From IMG/VR virus record IMGVR_UViG_3300044960_000518, positions 1 through 48,823 of that record: a DNA stretch of 48,823 nt; one strand, 5' to 3'. Shown here in pieces: positions 22,184 to 30,786 of this stretch. The notes beneath the pieces are model-generated. The model saw nothing but the letters and a program-made list of their open reading frames with translations, was not told where the DNA came from and made no database searches. The DNA is from a virus. How positions within the stretch are numbered: the first letter of the stretch is position 1; each line of letters begins with the position of its first letter. A program made the translations under genes and the position numbers.

Positions 22184-23350
22184 CTACGCCCGGGCCAGGA
22201 CCATCAGGCCGTAATCCTCCGGCCAGTCCGACTCCACGCGCCAGCCGCCGGCCGCGACCAGCTCGAGGACCGCCGCGCGGGTCCCCGGCCCGTCATCATT
22301 CGGGCCGAAGACGGAGTTATGGGTGTCGTGGAAGGCCAGGTAGCGCCGCACGTGGCTCGCATGACGGGCCAGCACGGCGGCGACATGCTCATGATTGTGG
22401 AGGGTGTCCACAAAGAGGAGGTCGCACGCCGCGGGCGGAAGCGCGAGGCAGTCTGCGTGGACGAAGCGGAAGGCCACGCCCTCCAGGCGAGCGCACGCCT
22501 GCAGGTCCGCGACGTGCTCATTGGGGCCGGCGCTGTCCACGGCCGTCAGTGAGCCGCCGCCCGCATCGGCGAGTCCGGCGAGCAGCGCGGTGGTACTGCC
22601 GCCCCGGTGGACGCCGAACTCGATGACCGACTGACAGCGTGCGGCCAGCGCCCGGAGCCGGGGCAGATGAGCGCGGATGTGATCGTCCTGTCTTATCAGG
22701 TGCTCGTAGCGCACTTCGAGCCGGCGCCGGCAGCGAAAATCCTTGTCCCAGCCCTCCGTCGTGATGACGCCGTGGGCGCAGACGGACGGCACCTCGTGGC
22801 GGTGCCGCACGAGGGAGGGCCAGTGCTTGTAGTAGCGCCCCGCCTGGTTGCTGCCGGCCAGTCGAGCGACCTTGAGATCGCAGTTGGCCGGGATGTCATC
22901 CCAGTGCTCGAGCAGGAACTGAGCGAAGGTCCGGGTCATCACGGCGCCCTGGAGGCCGTAGACGAGTCGGCTGTCGGGCGTGTACCAGTTGGGGCCCTCG
23001 CCGAAGGAGAGCCGATTGCCTCCATTGGTGCTCAGCCCGCCGCAACCCATCAGCCCGGTCGTCAGCGGCTCCCAGTGCAGCAGGTTGTGCGCGAGGTGCC
23101 GGTTGACCTCGCTGTCGTCCTCCAGAAGGACGAACCAGGGGACGCCGGCGGCCACGGCCCGGCGGATGGCGAGACGAAAATTCTCGTTGCTGCGCCGATC
23201 GGGGATGGTCTCAAGCTGGCCGGCGTGCTCCACGGCTTCCGTGTCCATGGTGACAAGGACCGGCCAGTCCCAGTCCGAGGCGTGCAGGTCGGCAAGCAGG
23301 AAGGACAGTTCCGGCAGTCGGCGGCGGCAGCTGGTGATGACGGCGAGCAT
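22184..23350 (-). CDS. glycosyltransferase-like domain fused to a SAM methyltransferase
   Basis: The ATG 23348-23350 start gives 388 residues (a TTG at 23371 is also possible). Residues 1-200 look like a GT-A-type glycosyltransferase: MLAVITSCRRRLPELSFLLA and WFVLLEDDSEVNRH with an EDD acidic motif. Residues ~225-388 form a class I methyltransferase: VIEFGVHRGGSTTALLAGL, TAVDSAGPNEHVADL, CDLLFVDTLHNHEHVAAVL and YLAFHDTHNS, as in the methyltransferase-24/cephalosporin hydroxylase-like group. It ends the decoration cassette and would add and methylate a sugar. Confidence 0.75.
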   Translation of the reverse strand: MLAVITSCRRRLPELSFLLADLHASDWDWPVLVTMDTEAVEHAGQLETIPDRRSNENFRLAIRRAVAAGVPWFVLLEDDSEVNRHLAHNLLHWEPLTTGLMGCGGLSTNGGNRLSFGEGPNWYTPDSRLVYGLQGAVMTRTFAQFLLEHWDDIPANCDLKVARLAGSNQAGRYYKHWPSLVRHRHEVPSVCAHGVITTEGWDKDFRCRRRLEVRYEHLIRQDDHIRAHLPRLRALAARCQSVIEFGVHRGGSTTALLAGLADAGGGSLTAVDSAGPNEHVADLQACARLEGVAFRFVHADCLALPPAACDLLFVDTLHNHEHVAAVLARHASHVRRYLAFHDTHNSVFGPNDDGPGTRAAVLELVAAGGWRVESDWPEDYGLMVLARA

Positions 23351-23358
23351 GGGCAGGC

Positions 23359-24432
23359 TCAGACGAAACAATCATGGGACCGGGGGGCGCGGAGCAGCTC
23401 GGCGACCCGGCGGTTCTTGGCGTCGAAGAGGCAGCGGCCGCAGCCGCGGGCGTCGAAGGCCTCGAAGTCGCGCTGCTTTGCGGCGCTCGCCCACAGGGAG
23501 CGGAATGATTGCTCCTGGAGCGAGCCGACAAGCCCGCGTCGGGTGTAGCTGGTGTTGCAGCAGCGATAGACGTTCAGGTCGGCACCGATGTACGGCGCGA
23601 AATGCTGCTGGTAGCAGGTGCGGTAATCAGGCGGGCGCATGTGCTCGATGCGCTCGCGGAACAGGTTATAGACGTGAAAATCCGAGCGAGCCAGCGCCTC
23701 GGTCGCCTGGCACAGCGCTTCGGCCTCGCGTCCCCAGCCGTCGAAATAGCGCTCGCCCTCGGCCTGGTACAGGGCCGCGATGCGGAAATTGGCGGCGCCA
23801 GCCTCTCGGGCCAGCTCGCCGGCGGCGAAGACCTCCCGCCAGTTCTCCCGGCTGACGACGAAGCTGACGCCGACGGTCGGACCGGGCCGCGTGCGGGTGA
23901 GCAGCCGCACTCCCGTCCAGGCCCGCGACCAGTGCTGCTCGCTGACGCCGCGTGTCCGGCTGTAGGTCTGGGGCGTCCCGGCGTCAATCGACACGCGCAC
24001 CCAGGCGGCGCAGCGCAGCACCTCGGCCAGCTCGGCCGTCATGCGGACGCCATTCGTCACCAGGCCCAGCTCCATCCCTCGATCGAGCACAGCCTGGCAG
24101 ATCGTCTCGATGTCGGGATGGGCCGTCGGCTCGCCACCGCCTGTCAGCTCAACGGCCCGCACGCCCATCGCCGCGCAGTCATCGAGGATGGCGAGCGCCC
24201 GGGCGGTGTCGATCTGGCGCGTGGGATTGTGCGGCACCTTGGCCGTGGGGTCGGCGAACAGCTCGGCATTGGCCAGCCCCGAGGCGCGGTGCAGGCACCA
24301 GCCGCAATCCTGGTTGCAGAGATCGCTGATCGACAGATAGACGTGGATCGGGGCCGGCTGCTCGCCGGCGCGGAGCGCGGCGAGGTGCAGGGGGAAGCGT
24401 GCGGCCCGGTCCTGGCTGTAGAGCTGCTGCAC
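23359..24432 (-). CDS. radical SAM enzyme
   Basis: GTG 24430-24432 lies directly after the FkbM stop, with GGAGG just upstream; 357 residues. The iron-sulphur motif CNQDCGWC (Cys39, 43, 46; C-x3-C-x2-C), ELTGGGEPTAHPD, LVTNGV and VRVSIDAG are the SAM-radical core. A Cys-rich C-terminal region (CYQQHFAPYIGADLNVYRCC, then CGRCLFDAKN) suggests a SPASM-like auxiliary cluster, as in peptide- or sugar-modifying members. It likely performs a radical modification of a peptide or glycan. Its neighbours point to a virion fibre. Confidence 0.88.
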   Translation of the reverse strand: MQQLYSQDRAARFPLHLAALRAGEQPAPIHVYLSISDLCNQDCGWCLHRASGLANAELFADPTAKVPHNPTRQIDTARALAILDDCAAMGVRAVELTGGGEPTAHPDIETICQAVLDRGMELGLVTNGVRMTAELAEVLRCAAWVRVSIDAGTPQTYSRTRGVSEQHWSRAWTGVRLLTRTRPGPTVGVSFVVSRENWREVFAAGELAREAGAANFRIAALYQAEGERYFDGWGREAEALCQATEALARSDFHVYNLFRERIEHMRPPDYRTCYQQHFAPYIGADLNVYRCCNTSYTRRGLVGSLQEQSFRSLWASAAKQRDFEAFDARGCGRCLFDAKNRRVAELLRAPRSHDCFV

Positions 24433-25245
24433 CTAGCCTCCGATCACCAGGTTCCACAGGCGCCCGGGAGATGCCAGCACCTCGCCGGGGTGCACGGGCC
24501 GCGCCGTGCCGTCTCCCTCGATCGCCCGCAAGCTGCCGGGCAGCATGCCGAGTAATCGTCCAAGCGCCGCCCGCTCGGCATCGGCCGAATCGAAGAAATC
24601 GCTGCAGTGCTCAAACAGTACCAGACAGCCGGGGGAGGCTGCCAGGAGCCCCGCAGCCCCGAGGATCGCGGGAATGTCCCACCCCTCGGCATCCACCTTG
24701 AGCAGCTGGATCGGCGGCCGTACCACGTCATCGACACGGCGCACCTGGACCGGCAGGGCCACGGCGGCGGCCCTCGCGCGGAGCGTCCCGCTGCCAGCCC
24801 GATCCCGGTCACAGTGGAGGGTGGCCGATCCTTCCTGCTCGCCGGCCGCCCACGGCAGGAGAGTGGCGCGCACGCCGTTGAGCCGGCAGTTCGTGGCGAG
24901 GCGGCGCTGCGTGTCGGGGTTGGGCTCCAGGGCGATGACGTGTCCGGTCTCGCCGATCAGCTTATCCAGCAGCAGCGTGTAGTAGCCGAGATGCGCGCCG
25001 ACATCGACGCAGCGCCAGCCCGGCCGGACCGTGCGAAAGAGCCAGAGATTCACCCAGGATTCCCAGAACCCATCCAGCGCCAGGTGTGGTGCGACCTCCG
25101 TGTCATCGGGATCGATCTCGAAGGGGCACTCGCCGAGGACGCGCACGATGGGATCGCGGCCGGCCGGCTGATAGCTCGCAGCCCGCAGCCGGCAGAAGTC
25201 CTCGAACTCGACGCGGCCGCGCTCGGCCGCACGCCGGGCATTCAT
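24433..25245 (-). CDS. FkbM-family methyltransferase
   Basis: ATG 25243-25245 overlaps the glycosyltransferase stop (ATGA); 270 residues. WRCVDVGAHLGYYTLLLDKL (motif I), HVIALEPNPDTQRRLATN, LPWAAGEQEG and IQLLKVDAEGWDIPAILG are characteristic of FkbM SAM-dependent O-methyltransferases. They often cap sugars in surface glycans. The gene is coupled upstream to the GT71-like enzyme, so it probably methylates the sugar that enzyme adds. Confidence 0.88.
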   Translation of the reverse strand: MNARRAAERGRVEFEDFCRLRAASYQPAGRDPIVRVLGECPFEIDPDDTEVAPHLALDGFWESWVNLWLFRTVRPGWRCVDVGAHLGYYTLLLDKLIGETGHVIALEPNPDTQRRLATNCRLNGVRATLLPWAAGEQEGSATLHCDRDRAGSGTLRARAAAVALPVQVRRVDDVVRPPIQLLKVDAEGWDIPAILGAAGLLAASPGCLVLFEHCSDFFDSADAERAALGRLLGMLPGSLRAIEGDGTARPVHPGEVLASPGRLWNLVIGG

Positions 25246-26891
25246 GCGGATTCCTCCGGGCCCAGCGGGATCAGCTCCACCTTGCAGCGCTCATGCTCGA
25301 GCCACTGTCCGTGCCAGGAGCCGTCCCCGTTCTCGGTGGCGAAGAATGTCGGCTTGCCGTCGATGTCGGAGACGCAGAGCGTGCCGCCGACGACCGCCCA
25401 GCTTACCTCGCAGCGGGCCAGGCCGCGGCCGATGCGATTGTCCTCGACGAATCGAAGGACGCGCTCGTCGATGCCGACGCGGCGGTAGCGGAAGGCGCGG
25501 CCGAGCAGCCGGGCCGCCGTATCGGCGTCATCGCCGATCGGCACCTCCGGCTGCCAGAGCCGGCCATTCCACAGGCGGCGCAGCTCGTCGAGATGGGCCA
25601 GGCACTGGCCGGGATTGGTCAGGCACTCGCGACCTTTCGGGTAGCCGGCCAGCGTCGGCTTGTTCTGCGCGCCGTGCTCGAACAACAGCCGGCCCGCCAG
25701 GTCGTGCTGCAGGATGGCGCCGCCGTTCCAGCCGGCCGCCTTCGGCGGCATGGCGTAGGGCGCGCCGCACCTGGCCCAGGCCAGGTGAAATGTCGATTTG
25801 TCGCCGAAGATCTGCTTGTACCAGTAATCGCTGTGCTCATTGATCGCGCGCGTGACCTGGAGCGGCCGCCAGCATTTCGCCTTGTGGATGAGCAGTTGGC
25901 CCGACTCGAAGTCCACCTCGTCGCGGTACTCCAGGCCGGCGTTGCGCCACACGACTTCCGGCAGCCACTCCTTGCGATCGTAGGGAGGCAGGTCGGGCCA
26001 GAAGACCGCGCCGGCCGCGCGATATTGCGGATGGTCGAAGAGGAAGGTCGGGTCGGCGACCGGCACGTTGTCCGCGTCGAGGAACAGCACCTCCTCGTAG
26101 CGGCACGCCAGGATCGCAGCGATCTTCGATTCCCAGCCGGCGAGGATGCGCATGCCGTTGCCGGGCTGCCGCTCCCAGGCTCGCAGGTCGATCACGTCCA
26201 CGCCGAAGGGCTTGACCAGCTCGGTCAGGGTCGGGTCCCATTCGATCGGCCCGAGGTGGCAGAAGGTGATCGGCAGCGTGCAGCCGAGGCGGCGCAGCTC
26301 CTTGACCAGGACCCACGCCCCTGGCAGGTAGCCGTGGAGCAGGTGCTTGCCGCTCGAATGACCGGGCTTGGCCGAGACGCACGAGACGATGCCGCGCCCC
26401 TGCCCGTCGCCGGGGTAGCGCCAGTCCTTATTGGCCGCGCGGTCGAGCAGGATGCGATGGGCTTCCATGACATTGGGCCAGCCGGTCCAGCCGTCCGGCC
26501 AGGGACCGACGGGGCCATGCTCGAGCAGCTCGATGACGGCCTCCACGGGCGTCGTGCTCGTCAGCTCTTCCGGTCGGATCATGGAGTCAGCCTCGAAATC
26601 GGGGCAGGTCGTGCAGCAGCGCACGCCGGCGTCGGGGTCGCCGAGCGTGCAGCGGCCGTGCAGCGTGCAGCGGCGGACGTGCTTGCGGGGGCAGTTGCAG
26701 CCGCGGGGATCGAGGACGGCGCCGAGGTGCGTGCAGAGGGTGCTGCGCGGCGGCGGGGAGGGCGCTGTGCCTGCGCCGAAACAGGGCGCGTAGAAGGCGC
26801 GGTAGTCGTCCCGCGTGCGGTACAGCTCGCAGCGCCGGCAGCCGGTGGCGGCAAGCTGGCCGGCGAGAATGTGTTCGCAACAGGGACTCAT
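25242..26891 (-). CDS. GT71-like glycosyltransferase with Cys-rich N-terminal module
   Basis: ATG 26889-26891 overlaps the fibre stop (ATGA), giving 549 residues. The first 100 residues hold 13 Cys (SPCCEHILAGQLAATGCRRC, CNCPRKHVRRCTLHGRC, CCTTCPDFE), likely zinc- or disulphide-bound. Residues ~120-549 match alpha-mannosyltransferase/MNN1-like GT71: CRYEEVLFLDADNVPVADPT (DxD at 272-274), FWPDL, FESGQLLIHKAKCWRPLQV and FGDKSTFHLAWARC. It would transfer a sugar from a nucleotide donor. It sits directly after the Ser-Gly protein, its most likely acceptor. Confidence 0.85.
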   Translation of the reverse strand: MSPCCEHILAGQLAATGCRRCELYRTRDDYRAFYAPCFGAGTAPSPPPRSTLCTHLGAVLDPRGCNCPRKHVRRCTLHGRCTLGDPDAGVRCCTTCPDFEADSMIRPEELTSTTPVEAVIELLEHGPVGPWPDGWTGWPNVMEAHRILLDRAANKDWRYPGDGQGRGIVSCVSAKPGHSSGKHLLHGYLPGAWVLVKELRRLGCTLPITFCHLGPIEWDPTLTELVKPFGVDVIDLRAWERQPGNGMRILAGWESKIAAILACRYEEVLFLDADNVPVADPTFLFDHPQYRAAGAVFWPDLPPYDRKEWLPEVVWRNAGLEYRDEVDFESGQLLIHKAKCWRPLQVTRAINEHSDYWYKQIFGDKSTFHLAWARCGAPYAMPPKAAGWNGGAILQHDLAGRLLFEHGAQNKPTLAGYPKGRECLTNPGQCLAHLDELRRLWNGRLWQPEVPIGDDADTAARLLGRAFRYRRVGIDERVLRFVEDNRIGRGLARCEVSWAVVGGTLCVSDIDGKPTFFATENGDGSWHGQWLEHERCKVELIPLGPEESA

Positions 26892-28408
26892 TCCGTCACA
26901 GTGACCTGAAGGAGGTTTTGCCCTGTGGCATTGGGACAACAGTTCCCGGGCGGCCCCAAGTTCCACTCCAGTGAAAGGGGAGAGCAGCTCGCGAATGTCG
27001 GTCTCAGGTTCCCTCCGGACAGTACCAGGCAGCCATCGCACTCAAGCACAAAGTCTTGCGGTGTCGTACCCTGGCAGCGCAGGAACAGATAAAGGATGCC
27101 GCCGGGCGTGGTCAGGCTCCCCTCCCATTGGCCCGCCGACGTATTGTAGGTCAGCGCGGCGGATATCGGCTCAAAACAATCGGTCACGCTTACAGTGGCC
27201 GTCAATACTGTCGGCAACGGGTTCGGGCAACACGGACCCGTGATCGCACCTCCTGACCCCGACGCTCCCGAGCCACTGCTGCCGCTGACCGACCCCGGCG
27301 TGCTGCCCGAGCCGGACTGCGATCCGCTCGCCGCGCTGCCGCTTGCGCCGCTGGCCTCGCTCCCCGGTGCCGAGCCCGACTCCGAGCCCGCCGCGCTGCC
27401 CGACGCGGAGCCTCCCTCCGAGCCCGGCGCCTCACTGCCGCTCGCCTCACTGCCGCTCGCCGATCCCGCTTCCGAGCCGCTCTCGGAGCCGGCCGCGCTG
27501 CCCGAAGCGCTGCCGGCCTCGGAGCCGGGCGCTGAGCCACTCGCGCTGCCCGCCTCGCTGCCCGCCTCGGAGCCGCTTGCACTGCCGGCCCCGCTCGCAC
27601 TGCCGGCCCCGCTCGCACTGCCCGCTTCGGAGCCGCTGGCCGATCCCGCCTCGGAGCCGCTGGCGGCCACCGATCCCGATGCGCTGCCCGAAGCGCTGCC
27701 GACCGCGCTGCCCGAGATCGAGCCGCTCACCGAGCCGACCTCGGAGCCGGATGCGGAGCCTGATTCCGAGCCGGCCTCACTCCCCGAAGCGGAGCCGGGC
27801 AGACTGCCCGATGCGCTGCCTGACGCCGAGCCCGACGGCGATCCGGCCTCTGATCCGCTCGCGCTAGCCGAGGCCGAGCCGGGCGCGCTCCCCGAGATCG
27901 AGCCGCTCGCGCTGCCCGAAGCGCTGCCGATCTCACTGCCGGAAGCGCTCCCGGAAGCGCTGCCACTCGCGCTCCCCACCTCCGAGCCGCTCGCGCTGCC
28001 ACTCGCGCTCGCGCTGCCACTGCCGCTCGCGCTCGCGCTGCCACTCGCGCTGCCACTGCCGCTCGCGCTCCCGCTCGCGCTCCCGCTCGCGCTTCCGCTC
28101 CCCGCGCCGCAGCAGACCCCGATGTAGACCGCGCGATCGCTCGCGTAGCCACCGAGCACCGCAGCGATCCGGCCGGGGCCGACGGAGCAGCACTCGCCCT
28201 GGCCGTAGACTGGCCGGTCTTCCGCGTAGCCGGCCAGGACCCCCAGGATGCGGACCGCGCCCCGCGGCGGATGGAAGCCGGTGCAGCCCCCCGCCCCGGA
28301 GCCCGCCCCCGAGCCCGTCGCGGCATTGCACGTCCCGGCGTAGACGGCCCGGCCGGCAGCGTACCCGACCAGGACCGCCTCGAATCGCTGGACCTGCAGC
28401 AGTGGCAC
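26888..28408 (-). CDS. Ser-Gly repeat tail-fibre-like protein
   Basis: 506 residues from GTG 28406-28408. The N-terminal ~110 residues contain three degenerate copies of a GYA(A/E/S)(G/D)R(A/P)VY unit, each followed by Cys. About 290 residues of irregular GSASGSEAGS-type repeats follow, then a globular Cys-rich end (CCPNPLPTVLTATVSV, DFVLECDGCLVLSGG, GNCCPN). Like collagen-type fibres, it is probably a long flexible spike with a C-terminal tip. The Ser-rich shaft is a natural O-glycosylation substrate for the coupled enzymes downstream. Confidence 0.75.
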   Translation of the reverse strand: MPLLQVQRFEAVLVGYAAGRAVYAGTCNAATGSGAGSGAGGCTGFHPPRGAVRILGVLAGYAEDRPVYGQGECCSVGPGRIAAVLGGYASDRAVYIGVCCGAGSGSASGSASGSASGSGSASGSASASGSGSASASGSASGSEVGSASGSASGSASGSEIGSASGSASGSISGSAPGSASASASGSEAGSPSGSASGSASGSLPGSASGSEAGSESGSASGSEVGSVSGSISGSAVGSASGSASGSVAASGSEAGSASGSEAGSASGAGSASGAGSASGSEAGSEAGSASGSAPGSEAGSASGSAAGSESGSEAGSASGSEASGSEAPGSEGGSASGSAAGSESGSAPGSEASGASGSAASGSQSGSGSTPGSVSGSSGSGASGSGGAITGPCCPNPLPTVLTATVSVTDCFEPISAALTYNTSAGQWEGSLTTPGGILYLFLRCQGTTPQDFVLECDGCLVLSGGNLRPTFASCSPLSLEWNLGPPGNCCPNATGQNLLQVTVTE

Positions 28409-28416
28409 CGAAATCT

Positions 28417-28944
28417 CTACTCGTTAGCATCGACGTACCAGCAGTCCGCCCCGTCCGCCCAGGACAGGGTTGCCGGATCATAAATCTGCTCCTTGGCCGG
28501 GTAGCGCCCCTCCACCTTCACCAACGACGTGATCCGAACGAACGTCACGACCGGAGACAGGGGAGCCACGTTAACCAGCCCCGTCTCCGGGTCCGCCGTC
28601 CCGAGCACCCGAAATCCCGGATAGCCCTTGCGAAGCTTCCATTCCCCCTCCTTCGCGCCCCAGATTTCCCCCGCCGCCGGCGTCCCATCCGCCGGATCGT
28701 AGAGCACTCCCGCCGGGAAGGCGGCATGGGCCTGGCCGTAGCTCGCCGCCGCCATGTCGATCGGCCCATTGACCAGGAGCTGCCTCGGATCGAGCCCATC
28801 GACGTCCGGCAGCGCGACGTTGACGGTCCCATCGTCATTTGTCGAGACGACCTGGAGGAGGGCGAAGGCCGGCGCCGTCTCGGCAGCCGTGTTGTACACG
28901 TCCACCCAGTGGACCTGACTCAGGGGCTCGACCGGCGTGTTCAC
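28417..28944 (-). CDS. hypothetical tail/baseplate-associated protein
   Basis: GTG 28942-28944 overlaps the upstream stop (GTGA), with a purine-rich ribosome site (AAGGGAAG); 175 residues. It is beta-rich (VHWVDVYNTAAETAPAFALL, GTVNVALPDVDGLDPRQLLV, then WGAKEGEWKLRKGYPGFRVL) and resembles small virion connector proteins between hub and fibre. It may attach the Ser-Gly fibre to the baseplate; no family is recognised. Confidence 0.65.
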   Translation of the reverse strand: MNTPVEPLSQVHWVDVYNTAAETAPAFALLQVVSTNDDGTVNVALPDVDGLDPRQLLVNGPIDMAAASYGQAHAAFPAGVLYDPADGTPAAGEIWGAKEGEWKLRKGYPGFRVLGTADPETGLVNVAPLSPVVTFVRITSLVKVEGRYPAKEQIYDPATLSWADGADCWYVDANE

Positions 28945-30782
28945 AGGGGCTTCCCTTTCCACAGGCTGGGGTCGCGCTCGCCGAGGCCTCCGGGACGGCC
29001 TCCGGCACCATTGGCCAGGGCGCGCTGCGGCGGGGCGAGGTACTGCAGGCGCAGGCGCTCCGGGAACGTCGGCACATAGAGGTTGTGCTCAAAGTTGAGC
29101 GAGGCGTGCGTCTCGGCGCCGCCGGGTCCGACACTCCAGGTCACCTGCTGCACGGCTCCGCTGAGGGCAATGGGCACGATGCCGTTGTAGACGCGCTCCT
29201 GGCCCAGCTGAGGCGCGTACCTGGCGGCGGCCGCGGCCAGGTAGTAATTCGCCATCACGGCCGCGCGCTGCGCATCACTCACAATGCCCGTCAGCCCGTG
29301 CGTCACCGCGTTGTACAGGCCGATGACATTGAGCTGCACGTCCTCGTGCCGGATCACGGCTGCCGGCGCCCCGGTCTGGACCGCGGCCGGGCCGCTCGCC
29401 GCCTCGAAGCGCACGATCTGGTTGGTCACGGCATCGCGGACCTGGCAGCCTGTCTGAAGGACCAGCTGGGCGGGGGCGCTGATGAGCCGGTCCACGCCAT
29501 TAATCTTCACGGTCTTGCGCAGGAAAACATACTGACTGAAGGTCACCACCATCCAGATCGGATCGATCGAAAAGGCCACCCGTACCTCGTCATCCGTGCC
29601 GGTATTTCCGCTTGGCGCATCCTTATTGTGTCTCACCCCGGTCGCGGGGCGATAGTGCGCGCCGAACACCTGCGCGGGCCGGTCCCTGCTATAGCCGTCG
29701 TAGAACGGCTGATCGAGGGGCCGGCCATCCGGGCCGATCAGGTTCGGATCGTTCGCCTGCGGCACCAGCTGCTCGACCTGGGTGTCCTGGGGGACGATCT
29801 GCTGCACGCGCTGGATGGGTCCGTAGCCGGGGACGGTCAGCGGTCTGGCCTGGCCGAGCAGGCGGGCCGCGGGATCGAGGTTGACGATCTGGTAGCAGCG
29901 ATAGACGCTCTCGGCAGCCAGGGCCTGGGCCTGCCGCTGGCTGAGCCGGTCGGTCCCCTGGATGTTCTTGAAATTTGGCGGATAGCACTCCGCAAAGGGG
30001 TAGCCTTCCAGCGCCCCGAACGTGCCGACGACTGGCGCGTAGCTCAGGTAGCGGAGCGGTCGGTAGCTGCCGTCCCATTCCTTCCCGACCGCCTCCAGGG
30101 CCAGGCGCATCTGGTAGCGGACCGGGGCGCCCTGCAAGAGGATGCGATCGGGGGCGGGCGGCGAGGTGATGCTCGGTCCATCATGCGCGATGCTGCCATC
30201 GGGGAGTGGCCCACCCGAGCCGACCGGCGCCACGAGCACCGTGTTGGTCAGCGGCTGATAGATCACCCGGCAGCCGATCCGCTCGCACAGCTGGGTCAGT
30301 GCGAAGGCTGGATTGGTCCCATCCCATTCCGTGGCCGGATAGATTTCTTCGGTGCTCGTGGCGACCGTCGGCAAATTCAGCGTGTAGGCCTCCTCCCCCA
30401 TCGCGGCGAAGCAGAGCGCGATGAGCTGGGGGACGGTCCGGGCCGACCAGGCCAGAACGCGGCCGTGCGGATCGCGCTGGTTGTAGCTGCCGCGGAGGAT
30501 GCCGAATTCGCTCCAGCGCCAGCGACGATCCTGGATCGTCAGCTGCAATACCCGGCCCGATTCGTCGGCGATCTGATGGACACTGAGGAGCCGGCAGCCC
30601 GGCAGGGCCACGGTCCCGACGCCATCGCTGATGACCAGGGTGCCGAAGGGTGCAAAACCGCCCGACTGGGGCTGGACGCGAAGGACAGCCACACCCGGCT
30701 GCGTGCCGTGCGAGCAGGTGTAGCTGCACGATTCGACGGCCAGGGCCCCAGGCCAAGACGCGACGCCGTGCCGATCGGCCAT
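28941..30782 (-). CDS. tail tip / baseplate hub-like protein (613 aa)
   Basis: ATG 30780-30782 has GGAG 8 bases upstream. The early segment VLQLTIQDRRWRWSEFGI followed by SYNQRDPHGRV and GRVLAW-type strands, then TNPAFALTQLCERIGCRVIY, resembles phage hub proteins of the gp27/tail-associated family (a first beta-barrel domain, then FALTQLCERIGC-type helices). It lies between two tail genes. It would form the ring at the tail tip below the tape measure. Confidence 0.65.
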   Translation of the reverse strand: MADRHGVASWPGALAVESCSYTCSHGTQPGVAVLRVQPQSGGFAPFGTLVISDGVGTVALPGCRLLSVHQIADESGRVLQLTIQDRRWRWSEFGILRGSYNQRDPHGRVLAWSARTVPQLIALCFAAMGEEAYTLNLPTVATSTEEIYPATEWDGTNPAFALTQLCERIGCRVIYQPLTNTVLVAPVGSGGPLPDGSIAHDGPSITSPPAPDRILLQGAPVRYQMRLALEAVGKEWDGSYRPLRYLSYAPVVGTFGALEGYPFAECYPPNFKNIQGTDRLSQRQAQALAAESVYRCYQIVNLDPAARLLGQARPLTVPGYGPIQRVQQIVPQDTQVEQLVPQANDPNLIGPDGRPLDQPFYDGYSRDRPAQVFGAHYRPATGVRHNKDAPSGNTGTDDEVRVAFSIDPIWMVVTFSQYVFLRKTVKINGVDRLISAPAQLVLQTGCQVRDAVTNQIVRFEAASGPAAVQTGAPAAVIRHEDVQLNVIGLYNAVTHGLTGIVSDAQRAAVMANYYLAAAAARYAPQLGQERVYNGIVPIALSGAVQQVTWSVGPGGAETHASLNFEHNLYVPTFPERLRLQYLAPPQRALANGAGGRPGGLGERDPSLWKGKPL

Positions 30783-30786
30783 CAGC

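Noticed and set aside
27260-28110. Repeat-rich stretch that could be taken for a CRISPR array or satellite
   Set aside because: The units vary in length and keep a reading frame of Ser-Gly codons; there are no fixed repeats and spacers.
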